A DNA stretch of 64,000 bases from Mesorhabditis belari (taxonomy: Eukaryota > Nematoda > Chromadorea > Rhabditida > Rhabditidae). A program made the position numbers and the translations under genes. Under the pieces are notes generated by a model. It was not told the DNA's origin. It did no database searches and was given only the letters and a program-made list of their open reading frames with translations. Shown here piece by piece: positions 1-9,840 of this stretch (positions within the stretch are counted from its first letter, which is position 1; each line of letters begins with the position of its first letter). The DNA lies in contig CAUEEP010000939.1 of NCBI GenBank assembly GCA_958450365.1, forward strand, positions 1,798,001-1,862,000, given 5' to 3'.

Positions 1-72
1 TTTGCAACTACAATTTCTTTTTATATTGGTCAGCTTTAGATTTAAATTTGTTTTAGAGCCGATCAATGAAAG

Positions 73-1919
73 ATGAGTGGGAAAGATTACGCTCGGCTGG
101 TTGCTATGAAATATCGATCTGCTCGTTCAACACCGCGGATAAATCGCCCTGTACGCCCGCGAGTAATTGCTTGGGCTGGCCCGAAAGCTTTTTATCCAAA
201 TAGGTCGGACTTTTTTTAAAATCTAGAGTTATGCGTCAAAGTTTAGGTTTTATGAGATCGATAGATGGTATAAGGCACGGATCGACAAACCGGAGAAGAT
301 TCCGAGGCTGCATATCATAGAGCCTTCGGAATTCACTCGTTCCATTTACGAGATAACATCGAACGACCAAGGTATGCTGGTTTTCTTCCATCCATATAAT
401 ATCAACTTATTTAGGGGAAATTGATATCGGATTTGCTCTAAAGGATGAACCCAAGTTTTCGACAAAGACCGATGAACAACGAGTGGATTTAGAAAGAAAA
501 GCACGACGATTAGAACGTTAGTATTTATAGAAATTATGTTAAATTACTTGAATTCTAGTGCGAATTGACCTGGATCAAGTGCGCTCAGAAGATATAGGCA
601 TTTATCATCATTATAAGGTAAGTTTTCTAGTAGAATAGAGTGAGTTTTCTTGTAATTACACCGTCGTGAATCTTGACCGTCATGTTAAATGAATACATGC
701 TGGTTGTAAAGGCCGACGAAAATCAATTTGCGACAAAAGGCGGCTTTTCTCTCCAAAGTGTCCAGAAATGCTGATTGCGATGCAAACATTTAAACTTCTA
801 ATAGTCAATAAACAATGACCATAGTTTCTATTTGTTTGTATTTTTAGATTTTTGAGCATCTTTTTGGCAAAGGAGCCTACTTTCACAGTGTTCAACAGCT
901 GAATGTGGCTTTTGGGGATATCGAATTGTATAATGGGAACATCATTTCGGCAACAAGTCTTGTTAATCAACCCCAGGCAAGTTTTGTATTGAGTAATTGA
1001 GTAAGTTGAGTATTTAGATTGAAATTGAGTCCATTGGAAGTGGTGGCTACTCAACGTTTGTCCTGGTGAATATAGACGGCAATCCTTTTGAAGAAAAACC
1101 AGGCGAAATTGTTCAGTGGTTAATCAAAGATATCCCGGATGGAAAAGGAGTCGATGCCGGCACTGAGGTAATTAGTCTTTGGTTATTACTTTAAAATTTT
1201 GATGTTCAGGTTTTGCCATACCTCCAACCAATTCCGTTTATGGGAACCGGTTATCATCGAATGACGGCTCTTCTATTTCGACATCCTAAACCCATTGATT
1301 TCGATTTTAAACTCGACAAGTTTGTAAAAATTATCAGCATTTGGATATCTCAATTTCAGAACACTGATTGGGAGAGTAATGAAAGTATCACAATTCTACA
1401 AAGCATGTGAAGAACAAATTACCCCTTCCGCAGTTCGGTTTTGTCAAACCAGTTACGATTTATCCTGTAAAAAGGCTCTCCATGATTTGGGTATACTAAA
1501 AGTGATCAAAATTATTTGATTTGTTTATATAGGAATGAAATCACCTATTTACTCGTATGAATTTAATGATGCTTTAAAGCCTGCTCAACGTGAATTTCCA
1601 GTAAAACCTATGCCTTTTAATCTGTAAGTTTTCTGAAAGTTGGGAAATTAAATAATCTTGATTTAGCTATCTTGATATGTATCGTGATCCTAAAGAAATG
1701 GAAGAAGAACTCTTAGAAGAAAGATTGAAGCGAGCACAAATCACAGATTACGGGTATCATTCGACTGAGTTTCTTGATGTTTCGTTGTTTAGAGCACCGA
1801 AATGGTTGGATCCAAATTACAATGACAACAAAAGAGATCTGGCTCCATGGATACACGATCGGATAATTGCTAGGAAAGGCAGATATACCGCTTTGTATGA
1901 AAATGTTATAAAAGATTGA
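73..1919 (+). CDS. mrpl-38: Mitochondrial large ribosomal subunit protein mL38 (MRPL38), PEBP-domain protein
   Basis: Ten exons splice in frame to about 426 aa: 73-203, 247-371, 415-516, 559-617, 848-976, 1018-1167, 1210-1319, 1360-1490, 1533-1623, 1667-1919. An in-frame TGA lies two codons upstream of the ATG at 73, so this is the first possible start. The protein matches mL38 along its length: WYKARIDKPEKI near residue 50, the PEBP-like core with VLPYLQPIPFMGTGYHRM and LLFRHPKPIDFDF (about 235-270), FYKACEEQITPS, and YLDMYRDPKEMEEE near the C terminus. mL38 is a structural protein of the mitochondrial 39S subunit that contains a phosphatidylethanolamine-binding-like fold. The protein is longer than human MRPL38 (380 aa), mainly through a C-terminal extension after the YRD motif. 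Intron 5 is GC-AG (GCAAGT at 977), and intron 7 uses the weak donor GTTTGT at 1320. The N terminus is rich in R and K, consistent with mitochondrial import. Confidence 0.95.
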
Positions 1920-2106
1920 TTGATATTCGGGTTATTTACAATTATGTTTTCTATGTATTGTTGTCTAGGATAGTTTAGTTTTGAATTGTTATTGATTTTG
2001 TTGATAAATATTTTTTCAATTTGTCTAAAGTTTTGACAGGTTATTATTGCCTAATGGTTTATTATGTTGGCTTTTGTCAAAAATTTAGTATTAACGTGTC
2101 CTTTAG
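1920..2106 (+). other. Short intergenic spacer, possible operon junction with trans-splice acceptor
   Basis: Only 187 bp separate the mL38 stop codon from the COX5B start, on the same strand. The spacer is T-rich and ends with GTGTCCTTTAG directly abutting the COX5B ATG. That is the position and form expected of a spliced-leader acceptor, leaving no 5' UTR. Nematode operons typically have spacers of this order. The operon call is inference; no transcript evidence is available here. Confidence 0.4.
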
Positions 2107-2786
2107 ATGGCTCAATTAGCCGCGCGATCGATTTTTGCCGCTTTGAAGAAACAGGTCAACGTGACGGGGTCCTTTACGGCTCGCTCTTTAGCGACTGAGG
2201 TATTGGCACCATTTTGAAAGAATTATTCGATGTCTTTTTTTGGCTATGTACATTAAAATTTAGGCTAACCCCGATGATTATGGACACTATCCGGATCCGT
2301 TAGAGGTTTTTATTTTGTAGTTTGTTTTTATGATTTTAATTTACAGCACGCAACCGGTCGAGAGAAGAAAATGCTATTGGCCCGACTTGCCGGGGATGAT
2401 GTAAGTTATTTATATACTTTTGTTTGGAGCCACATAACATTAGTTGGGAGAAAAGCCTGAACAGATTAAACTAATATTGCGACCTGTTTAGCGTTATGAG
2501 CCCAAAGTTTACTACCGTGCTGAGCATTCGACAAAGGAAAAACCAAATCTTGTGCCTTCTCATTTTCAAGATCGAATTGTTGGGTGCATGTGTAAGTGAT
2601 TTTTTTACTATACCGAATTATGATTCCTTAAGGTGAGCCTGACAGCGGTCACGTAAACTTTATGATGGTTCGTAAAGGAACTCCAAAACGATGCGAATGT
2701 GGACATTGGTAAGCTTTTTACTTTTTATTTTTATTGAAATGGTTACTAGGTTCAAAGCGATTGATGCTGATCCCGAGTCAGTCTAA
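2107..2786 (+). CDS. cox-5B: Cytochrome c oxidase subunit 5B (zinc-binding), mitochondrial
   Basis: Six exons (2107-2199, 2264-2305, 2347-2400, 2492-2591, 2633-2708, 2750-2786) give 133 aa and close in frame. The N-terminal 30 residues (MAQLAARSIFAALKKQ onward) form a basic amphipathic presequence. The mature part contains HATGREKKMLLARLAG, KPNLVPSHFQDRIVGCMCE and RKGTPKRCECGHWFKAID, which are family hallmarks: the ATG-REK segment, the conserved NLVPS, and the zinc ligands in CxC and the C-terminal cysteine pair. This subunit sits on the matrix side of respiratory complex IV. The second cysteine pair is CxC (CEC) rather than the mammalian CxxC (CPRC). The ATG follows a splice-acceptor-like CTTTAG directly. 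Upstream neighbour mL38 also serves mitochondria. Confidence 0.95.
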
Positions 2787-3119
2787 GATGGATAGTTGTC
2801 AAGAAAGAAACAGGATTATAATTGATTCGTATGTACTTTTAGTTTTTTTATGTACAGAGTTAAATCTTTATAATTGTTTGTGATTAACGGAAAAGTAAGG
2901 ATAAAAGTTTATGAAATAGTACGTGGCAAATCTGACATTCTTAAATGAGTGCTTCGTGTACCCGAAGAAAATTTTTTCGATTGTAAGGATCGAATCCGAT
3001 AAATTCGTGAAGTTCGTGCCTGAATTTAGATTTTTTTTGTAGCTTGCCTTATCTTAACTTGAGCTGGCTGTAGTAAGAGGTTTTAGCTGGAGGCGGAACT
3101 TGTCTCACTTCTGGAAGTG
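2787..3119. other. Intergenic region between convergent genes
   Basis: This 333-bp gap lies between the 3' ends of COX5B (+) and the glycosyltransferase (-). I see no ORF, repeat or RNA in it. It presumably holds both 3' UTRs; no clear AATAAA was found. Confidence 0.5.
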
Positions 3120-4782
3120 CTAAGGTAACTGACTCCCTAAATTCCTGTTAGTCATGGTGTTAACTTTAACTCTGAACCGAATATCGTCGAGAACTTTCAT
3201 ATCACATTTCGTCTTTTTACTTGTGAAGTCGAGGTTCCATTTACGGAATAGTTCCATTTTCGGTAATGGCGACTCGTGATCAACCTGAAAGAAGATTTGT
3301 ATTTTTCTTTCAAAAGCATTTACCTGAATTACAACGGATATTGGGCTACGATTACCCATAAAGAAGTTAGAATTTGAGATCAGACTAAAAACTTTTAAAA
3401 CCACATTTTAGATATTTTAATACGCTTTTGGTAGGGTCACACATTTAAAGCGATTCAATCCACACAGATAGGTCATGATCGAAGAATCGGGTGATTGCCG
3501 GAATCTCATCAGATTTACTACCTAAATTGGGATGAGAAAAGGGTTTATTACTTGACAAACTTGTTGAAAGAATTCAACATTTACATGGTTGCCTTTCACG
3601 TAAAATGTCGATCCGCAAATCCAGTTTTTCATGTTTTCATAGATGGGAAACTGAATTTGGATTTATTGGGAGAAAATTTTTTTTTGTTTCGTAAACCTGA
3701 TCATTACCAACTGTGTCGAAAAGCAAGTGCGCATCTGGATACGTGTTTTCGATGTCCATCATTGCAAAGTTTGAAGTCCAAATCGAATCCTGAATTTTTT
3801 TGTTCTTCGTAATCGCTTTCGCTTTACCTGTTGCATGGCCCAAAAATTGAGTCCGCGTTTTGCTAGGGCGATAACGATTCGAGCACGCAGCATCAAAATC
3901 AATTGATACGTAACGTACTTTTTGTTCTCGAGATCACTGGGAACTACGGCCTGAAATTGAAAACTTTTGATTTTAGGTGGTTTAAGTTTATGTTCAAAAA
4001 TCTTTCTGGGCTCAGGAGAAGAATAGATGCTCAGGCTCAGGCTCAGGAGAAGAATAGATGCTCAGGCTCAGGCTCAGGAGAAGAATAGATGCTCAGGCTC
4101 AGGCTCAGGAGAAGAATAGATGCTCAGGCTCAGGCTCAGACTCGTCTGTTATTGAATTTCGTTCGATTCAGAACGAAATTCAATTCAGACTTCCGTTTTT
4201 GAATCTATTCAATAACCGACGTAACATATAGGTTTTCCCTCGGCTTTTCAGGAAAAAGCACTCACCCGAACATGAGTAAAATCCACGGTAACTGTTGGAA
4301 TCGAAGGATCGTGTCGATTCAACGCTTCTTCGGCTTCTTGATCGAAAGCCACTGCTGCAAGTCGCTCCAGAGCACCCGGCATCACTCTAAAAACAAAACA
4401 TTATCTAGAAATAGAACTTTTACTTATTACTTTTATGATTTCATAGGTAAAGACCGAAAATTTCCCTTACTTCAAGTTGCAAATATGATTTTTGGTGACG
4501 TCAATGTTGGTTTTGTCGAACTGAAAGCTTGTTTTTTGTGATATCTTCTTGAGATTCACTCACAAAAATGATATATGGTGGCTCGTTCATCGCCTCTAAA
4601 CGTTTAGCGAACACTGAGAATGCTGTCGAGTTTTCGATTGATTCGAGAGGAATCTGAAATTTCGAGAAACTGAGAGAAAGTTCTATCAAATGACTAGAAT
4701 GCTCTATCGAATGCTTTAAGGTTTGGCTACCAAATGGGAGTATTTGTCGACGTTTCGGATCAAACGCTTTTGTCGTGCCCAT
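3120..4782 (-). CDS. Nucleotide-diphospho-sugar transferase family protein (PF03407-like), nematode type
   Basis: Nine exons on the minus strand give about 342 aa: 4782-4564, 4520-4471, 4386-4266, 3950-3828, 3789-3697, 3650-3552, 3521-3424, 3384-3324, 3284-3120. Recognisable blocks in order are NHICNLKVMPGALERL, AVAFDQEAEEAL, LILMLRARIVIALAKRGLNF followed by WAMQQDSIW, DAHLLFDTVGND, ICGSTFYVKGNHVNVEFFQQ, and a C-terminal SDFF/FMGNR...LFRKWNLDF segment. This order resembles nematode nucleotide-sugar transferases of the PF03407 type: an 'ARAKI.ALAKRG..W..QQD..W' helix-strand, then 'LFDTVG', then a 'G..FYVKG' loop. The donor sugar is unknown. No N-terminal membrane anchor is visible, although this family is often Golgi type II; an upstream exon may be missing because repeat DNA begins just beyond 4860. 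The last intron (3323-3285) is 39 bp, a multiple of three without a stop, so retention would still translate. Intron 3 carries a 31-bp minisatellite. Confidence 0.75.
4005..4140 (+). repeat. 31-bp minisatellite in an intron of the glycosyltransferase gene
   Basis: About four head-to-tail copies of a 31-bp unit built from GAAGAATAGATG followed by three GCTCAG/GGCTCA hexamers. The hexamer part resembles the degenerate TTAGGC-like arrays elsewhere in the window. Confidence 0.9.
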
Positions 4783-4860
4783 CGCGGGAAATTCGGGGTG
4801 ACAAAGAGGTAGTCGAGAATGAGATTCACTGGAAATTTGAAGTGAATTGAAGTTGGTACA

Positions 4861-5300
4861 AGTTTCGGGATTTAGTTAAAATAGCGCCGAATAGAAAACG
4901 TTTAAAACAGCGCTGAGCATTTCCTGATTTCCTGATATTTGATTTAAACAAAAATTGTATTGTTTGAGTTGAGTTTGAGAGAAAAATTGATTTATAACGT
5001 TATTGCACTTATTGAGATCTACAAAATAACATCAAAAGCATAAAGATTGGCCGACTTAGAAGAAAGTTATGGCGAGTTGCGAGTTATGAGCCAAAAGAAC
5101 CATTTGCGCAAAAACAAAAAAAAATTGAATTAAAGTAGCCACCGTGATGTAAATGATGAAAAAATGTAAAAAAATGATGAATGAAGAGTTTAAATTTGCG
5201 CATAAACAAATTTACATAACTATCGTAGCCTTTTTGAAGCGCATGCTTTAGAAAGCGCATTTAAAAAGCGCATTAATCACGAGGAACCCACTCTAATTAA
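4861..5300. repeat. Mosaic of dispersed repeat fragments
   Basis: The stretch contains the segment CCGAATAGAAAACGTTTAAA (also near 49790), then one half of the ATGATTTTGATGTCATTTTG hairpin family (5024-5073; compare 50078-50145), and ends near 5285 with GAGGAACCCACTCTAATTAA. That last sequence matches the terminal sequence of the Merlin-like element at 25721-26768 and a piece at 58665-58683. No gene was seen here or in 5300-5540. Confidence 0.6.
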
Positions 5301-5546
5301 CATATACTGTAGTGTCATGGTAGTGCTGCGTTTTCTATAGAAGTACTAGCCACAAGATCACAACCTCTTATGCCTATAATATTGGATTGGTATTGTGTCT
5401 ATTATAGGCACTGGCACTGTGTCGCTTGTGTCTATTATAGGCACTAGAGTAGTACCAATCCTTGCCGGTAATTAGCGGGAAGCCTACCCCAAGAATTTGA
5501 TTTGAGAAAGCCTTTCTAAATAAACCGTCAATTTTGTTAATTTTTT

Positions 5547-5617
5547 GCGCGACGTTGCATTCCAATTGACGTCACCGCCATTTGGAGGTAGTCGATGGGA
5601 GCGCCGCGTCGTCGTTT
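5547..5617 (+). repeat. Dispersed GC-rich repeat, inverted partner at 62617-62690
   Basis: The segment around CCAATTGACGTCACCGCCAT, GGAGGTAGTCGATGGGAGCG and the following CGTCGTCG recurs in reverse complement with few changes near 62617-62690. It is unusually GC-rich for this window. It could be the end of a mobile element; no termini were identified. Confidence 0.7.
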
Positions 5618-5817
5618 CTTTTTTCATTTTCAAATCATTTCTTTTTGTCATATTGATTGAAAGTATTGTTTTACGCGGTAGATTTTATCCGATGGAGGGC
5701 CGACTAAAGCTTATTTGCGAGCTTGATAGATAATTAGTTGAATAGATTTTTATAATTTGCAAGTTTCGCGATAGATAAATGCAGCCAAGAAATATCCCAA
5801 CACATTACGCTCCTTCA

Positions 5818-6540
5818 TTAAATTTCACCGTCGGAATGGTGTATTTCAACTTGTATCGTGTTCCAATCGGTTCTTTGATTTGCATAGAAGCCATTTGAGT
5901 TGAAAATATTGAATTTTGTTTCATCGCTGAAAAGCACGTGCTTCCAGGTCTCAACTGTCCAGTGTTGATGCTCCAAAGCAAATTGTAGAGCGATTCGATG
6001 CCGTTGAATCATTAACGGCTTTCGTGCCAACCTTCTCGAGTATAAACCAAACGTTTTAAGTCGATTGCTCACTGTTCTCGCTGTTACATTGACGTTAAAC
6101 TTGTACTTTAGAAACTTCTTTCCATCGGTGGCAGTGAGAATCGGCGTAAAAACGTGATTCTTCTGGAGGGTTCGATCCTGTTGTTCCGTAGTTTTCGATG
6201 GTCGGCCACTTCTTGATTTCCTGTGCACGTTTCCCTTCTCAATGTTCTAGTTTTTGCATTGAGAAATAGAAGCCCCATTTTAATGTTATTTTGCAGAAAA
6301 ATAATTGGCCTTTCTAATAAAACAAACTGTAGTTCAATTGGTTCATTTGTTGGTTTTAAACGAAAGTACGAAAAGGAACGAAAAGACTTTCTGAAGAGCC
6401 TAATACAACTTGATAAAACATAAAAAATCGGGCAATTCTCACCGGAACACCAAATCCCGACAATGAGTAACCATTTGTTTCTCCAGAGATACCAGAAAGG
6501 ATTCGACGAATAGTAGTGCTCAGATTTACGACCCATGGTG
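5818..6540 (-). pseudogene. Tc1-like transposase, truncated and interrupted
   Basis: The minus strand encodes SGRPSKTTEQQDRTLQKN, then LARKPLMIQRHRIALQFALE, HWTVETWKHVLFSDETKF and NIFNSNGFY. These are the Tc1 linker, the basic region before the catalytic core, and the first catalytic aspartate (SDETKF). The frame ends at 5818, before the second D and the final E, so the catalytic triad is incomplete. The 5' part (ATG at 6537, MGRKSEH) is separated by a mariner-MITE fragment at about 6265-6412. This is a dead copy. Confidence 0.8.
6265..6412. mobile_element. Right-half fragment of the mariner-type MITE family
   Basis: The run from CCCATTTTAATGTTATTTTG through CGAAAAGGAACGAAAAGACT to AGCCTAATA matches the right half of the MITE copies at 53943-54463 and 57644-58165. 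It sits inside the Tc1 relic. Confidence 0.75.
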
Positions 6541-6846
6541 TTCAAAATTCAATAAACCGCAAAGACGAATGTAAAACAAATTAGGTGTGCCGTTTTTGAG
6601 TCTCACTCGAGTCTTTAAGTCTTTGTGGTTTCTCACTGGCAACGGGCGATTTTGATCTAGTCGATTTTTGATTTTTTTTCTTTCAATCTAGACGAAATCG
6701 AAAGTCGCCTCTTCAAAAAGATCTCAGGTTTTCCTTTTTGAAATCTTCAAATTCAGCGTAAATACCGGATTTAAAATCCTATCAAAAAGTTTATTGAAAA
6801 CCATTTAAACGATAAAAAATAAAAGAAAACGAAAGCTTGGCGTTGT

Positions 6847-7299
6847 CTAAGTCATTCCATTCATTCCAAGTGAAGTAGCAGCGGGTATCAAACAGGCATC
6901 AGCAGCTCCAACAGCCATTCGACACAAAACGGTCAGCCAAAGAGAAACCGGAGAAACCATTGGAAGAATGGCATTTGCTGATACACAAAGAACCAAACTG
7001 AACGTTGATTCAGTTGAAAGTCGATCGAAAACCCTCAAACCTCGTCATCACCATCCATTTCCCATTCAATCGATCTGCCCACATTCCCGTCAAAAGCATC
7101 AACAAATTGCCAGCATTTTGAGCAGCTAACACATAGCCTTCCTAACTCTTTTGTTGTTGAAAAATTGTATCAAACATTTCCTTACTTGTGACGGTTTCCA
7201 ATCAAGTGTTCCACCAAGTCCTGGGAAAGTTGCTAGTTTATTGCATCTTCCCTGATTCTGTTGTCGAAAGTTTACACCCGTAATGTTCGTATCAGGCAT
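6847..7299 (-). pseudogene. Truncated MFS transporter (SLC17 / anion:cation symporter type)
   Basis: Three exons on the minus strand (7299-7186, 7141-7041, 6997-6847) join in frame to 121 aa. The peptide has an N-glycosylatable loop (PDTNITG), then QEGYVLAAQNAGNLLMLLTG, MWADRLNGKWMVMT, then a hydrophobic span with VLCRMAVGAADACLIPAATS. This matches transmembrane helices 2-4 of SLC17-like major facilitator proteins, including the MFS signature G.WADR.NGK and the R-x-x-x-G-x-x-D motif. The frame then runs into GMNGMT and a TAG where the family would have the ITRWFP loop and eight more helices. TM1 is also absent; the first exon starts at a splice acceptor with no exon upstream before repeat DNA. 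It is most likely a duplicated gene fragment. The splice junctions are intact, so it may be recent. Confidence 0.75.
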
Positions 7300-7495
7300 C
7301 TAAAAATATTATGATATAATTCGTGATATACAGAGTGATTCAAAAGTAATTTTCAGTAATTTTCAAAAGTTCCCGTACAACTTTTTGCTAAAACTTGATT
7401 TTAAAATGATTGAGGAAAGCTATTCAACTCAACTTTTTAAAAATAAAAAGCTTAATGAAATTATACTTAAAACAACTACCGTATTTATTCTAATA

Positions 7496-8337
7496 TTAGG
7501 TTGATGCATAAGTCTTTTCGTTTCTTTCGTACTTCTGTTAAAAAGTAACAAATTCACCAATTAATCTATAGTTTGCTCTATAAAAAAAAGTGTTTTTTTG
7601 TTCAATTAGCATCTTTTTAAATGAATTTCGGTTCACTTTCAGGCAAATTCGAGAGTGAAAAACGCCTTTTTCGTAAAAATCTATAAAAAACTCTACGGAA
7701 AAATTGGCTGAATGAATTTCTCTGAAATTTTGGCGAAACTTTTTCAAATTTAAACCGCGGTCAGGGCCCAGAAGTGGCTCATTCCTTTTGCAAATTCCCT
7801 TTGCTTCCAATGCCTCTTTATCAAATTCATTTCCCGTTAGAGCCGCTAGATTATGGAACTTGCTCCCAAACGACATACGAGAAATTCAGTCGCTTTTCAT
7901 ATTCAAGAAACGTATCGATGCTTTAGATCTAGTGGCTCTTTGCCGTAAGTAATTGGCTTATTGATTTCAGTATGTATTGTATGATTAAGTATCACTGTGC
8001 ATTTCTCTATGATTTCTTTCACTTTATCGTTTGAATAAAGTATTATTATTATTATTAAAATATCAAACGTTTTTTTCTCTATCTTTTATCTATTGACACG
8101 AAGATAGGTTTTCTTTAGCTAAGGTGTCTAAACCGCATCATCGAGTTAGCCCTTTTTGACTACCCGACTTCATACTCTCAAGAAAATCCAGGCATTAAAT
8201 ATTTTTAAACCCGTTTTAATGTTATTTTGCGGAAAAATAATTGGTTTTTCTAATGAAATCAACCGTAGTTTAATTGGTGCATTTGTTGGCTTGAAACGGC
8301 AGACGAAAAGGAACAAAAACACTTATGCATCAACCTA
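7496..8337. mobile_element. Mariner-type MITE copy, split by a LINE insertion
   Basis: Terminal inverted repeats start TTAGGTTGATGCATAAGTCT and end in the complement CACTTATGCATCAACCTA, with a TA on the left flank. Outside the insert at 7739-8057 the sequence is almost identical to the copies at 53943 and 57644. Non-coding. Confidence 0.9.
7739..8057 (+). mobile_element. 3' end of a non-LTR retrotransposon (LINE) nested in the MITE
   Basis: This 319-bp block interrupts the MITE at GCGAAA|TATCAAACG. It encodes an open C terminus with FPVRAARLWNLLPNDIREIQ followed by SLFIFKKRIDALDL and a stop. That matches the usual end of a reverse transcriptase ORF (F..RA..LWN.LP..IR....FK). The block ends in a short AATAAAG(TATT)n/(ATT)n tail and A residues. 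AAA flanks both ends as a possible target duplication. It is strongly 5'-truncated, as LINE insertions usually are. Confidence 0.8.
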
Positions 8338-8342
8338 TTAGA

Positions 8343-9015
8343 AGCGCATGCGCTTGTATTTTTCAATGATTCCACAAAATTGCTTCTATTCAAGACAGCG
8401 CTTCTATTTGTAACTGTAACTGTGCGACCAAAGCGCCCCTGAGCGGACCCTCTTCTCAATCACTTGTCTTAAATAGCGTTGCACTTATAAATTAACCAGA
8501 AACGTTTTCTAAATCAGTTTTTCGCGAGGAATTCGAATTTCTTACTTTTAAAATCGTATCTTTTATCTAAAATTACCAAAAATGCAAAACATACAAGTGC
8601 GGGAACTTTTGGCGCACACACGTTTCATATACCGACCATTTTTGCGTTTAAAAAAGGGGTAACAGTATGAATTCATTCAATTAATGGAATCAGATGCTTT
8701 CTCAACTTTATTCACTGCTTCAGTCATTTTGAGTGTTTTCTTTGGAGAAGTTTAGAGTGATGGTTTGATTTGGTTTCCCATCGCTGTTCTATCTCCTTGT
8801 TCTCCTTGTTCTCCTTGTTCTCCTTGTTCGATTTTCTTTTCACATCTCTTTTCCCATTTCCCACTCATTGACTGTCAAGTGGATCCGTGTGAAATGCGAA
8901 AACAAACATAATCATCATCATGCTAAGCAAAAGATTTGAAATAGTACAATTCCAAAATTTCTTTAAAGTCGAAGCTAACCAAAATCAGCTCCTATTATTT
9001 TGTATCGCTCAAAAT
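8343..9015. other. No gene recognised
   Basis: AT-rich sequence with short CTCCTTGTT tandem copies near 8795-8828. No coding exon, RNA or transposon end was recognised. Confidence 0.4.
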
Positions 9016-9116
9016 GAAAACGCATTCTTTCTAGCGCACTCGATTCTTCATCCATAGCTCTACTTAGTCAAAATGAAGATTTGAGTGTACTAGAAAAGCT
9101 GCGTTTACATTTTTGA
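9016..9116. repeat. Hairpin repeat of the TGCGTTTAC...GCGCACT family
   Basis: Arms AAACGCATTCTTTCTAGCGC and the complement ending AAAGCTGCGTTTACA flank a short loop. Related hairpins or half-copies lie near 28222, 38253, 51632, 63391 and 63820. Confidence 0.65.
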
Positions 9117-9589
9117 GCGATACAAGTAGAAGGTTTTTTTCAAAACTCTCAAATCTCCGTTGACTTGGCCACCCATTCAACTTTCTCCGGAATTCTCCTT
9201 TCTTTGACCCAAAAGTTTTTCTTTTCCCCAAGCTTTTCTGAGAGATCATTTTGCAAGAAAAGAAGTGGCCAAGAGAGAATTTCTGTGTGGATGAATGGAA
9301 AAGAAAGCACCTATTTGCCAAGAGGCTCAGTGCGCGAAACCTGAAACATTGCATCCATCCATTTCTCTCTCACATGCAATGAGAGACCATCTAGTGGACT
9401 CTTCATGTTATTCAGCTTATTTCCCACTTATTAGTCGAGTCTGTTGCCTTTGAATGATTACCTTTGATTGCTTTTTGGCCATAATTCTTTTAATGCATCA
9501 AATGCTCTTCTTATTTCCGCTATTGTTAGATGCAAATCTATTAGGTTGTCCAGTTATTAGGTTGCAAATCTATTAGGTTGCGTTTTTGA

Positions 9590-9840
9590 GGGCTTATTCC
9601 AAATATTTCTGCAAGTTTGCGTGTAGTTTGTTGAGGATCAATTTCGATCGCCTGTTTAAGTACTGCATCATCGATCGTAGGTGGCCAGATCGTAGGTGGC
9701 CAGATCGTAGGTGACCAGATCGTAAGGGGCCAGATCGTAGGTGGTCAGATCGTAGGTGGCCAAAAATTCATTTTCTTCTCGAAATCGTTGAAACCATCGC
9801 TGACACTGGCTTTCCGAAATAGCATCTTCCAAAATACTTT
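9590..9840 (-). pseudogene. Mariner transposase N-terminal relic containing a 15-bp tandem expansion
   Basis: On the minus strand DAISESQCQRWFQRFREENE (mariner helix-turn-helix 'S.S.CQ.WF.RF') is followed in another frame by IDDAVLKQAIEIDPQQTTRK then LAEIFGIS, which is the second HTH. Between them, 9667-9763 holds about six copies of GATCGTAGGTGGCCA, exactly where 'GRPP.IDDD' would lie. TTAGGTTG-like terminal repeats cluster at 9541-9580. Confidence 0.8.

Noticed and set aside
680..1054. A 124-codon ORF antisense to mL38
   Set aside because: Overlaps well-supported mL38 exons 5-6 and their introns; a shadow frame.
7538..7876. ORFs on the minus strand of the MITE (IHSANFSVEFFIDFYEKG...), repeated at 54008 and 57686
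   Set aside because: The same chance frame appears in each MITE copy. It is not conserved in the shorter or diverged copies and spans element ends.
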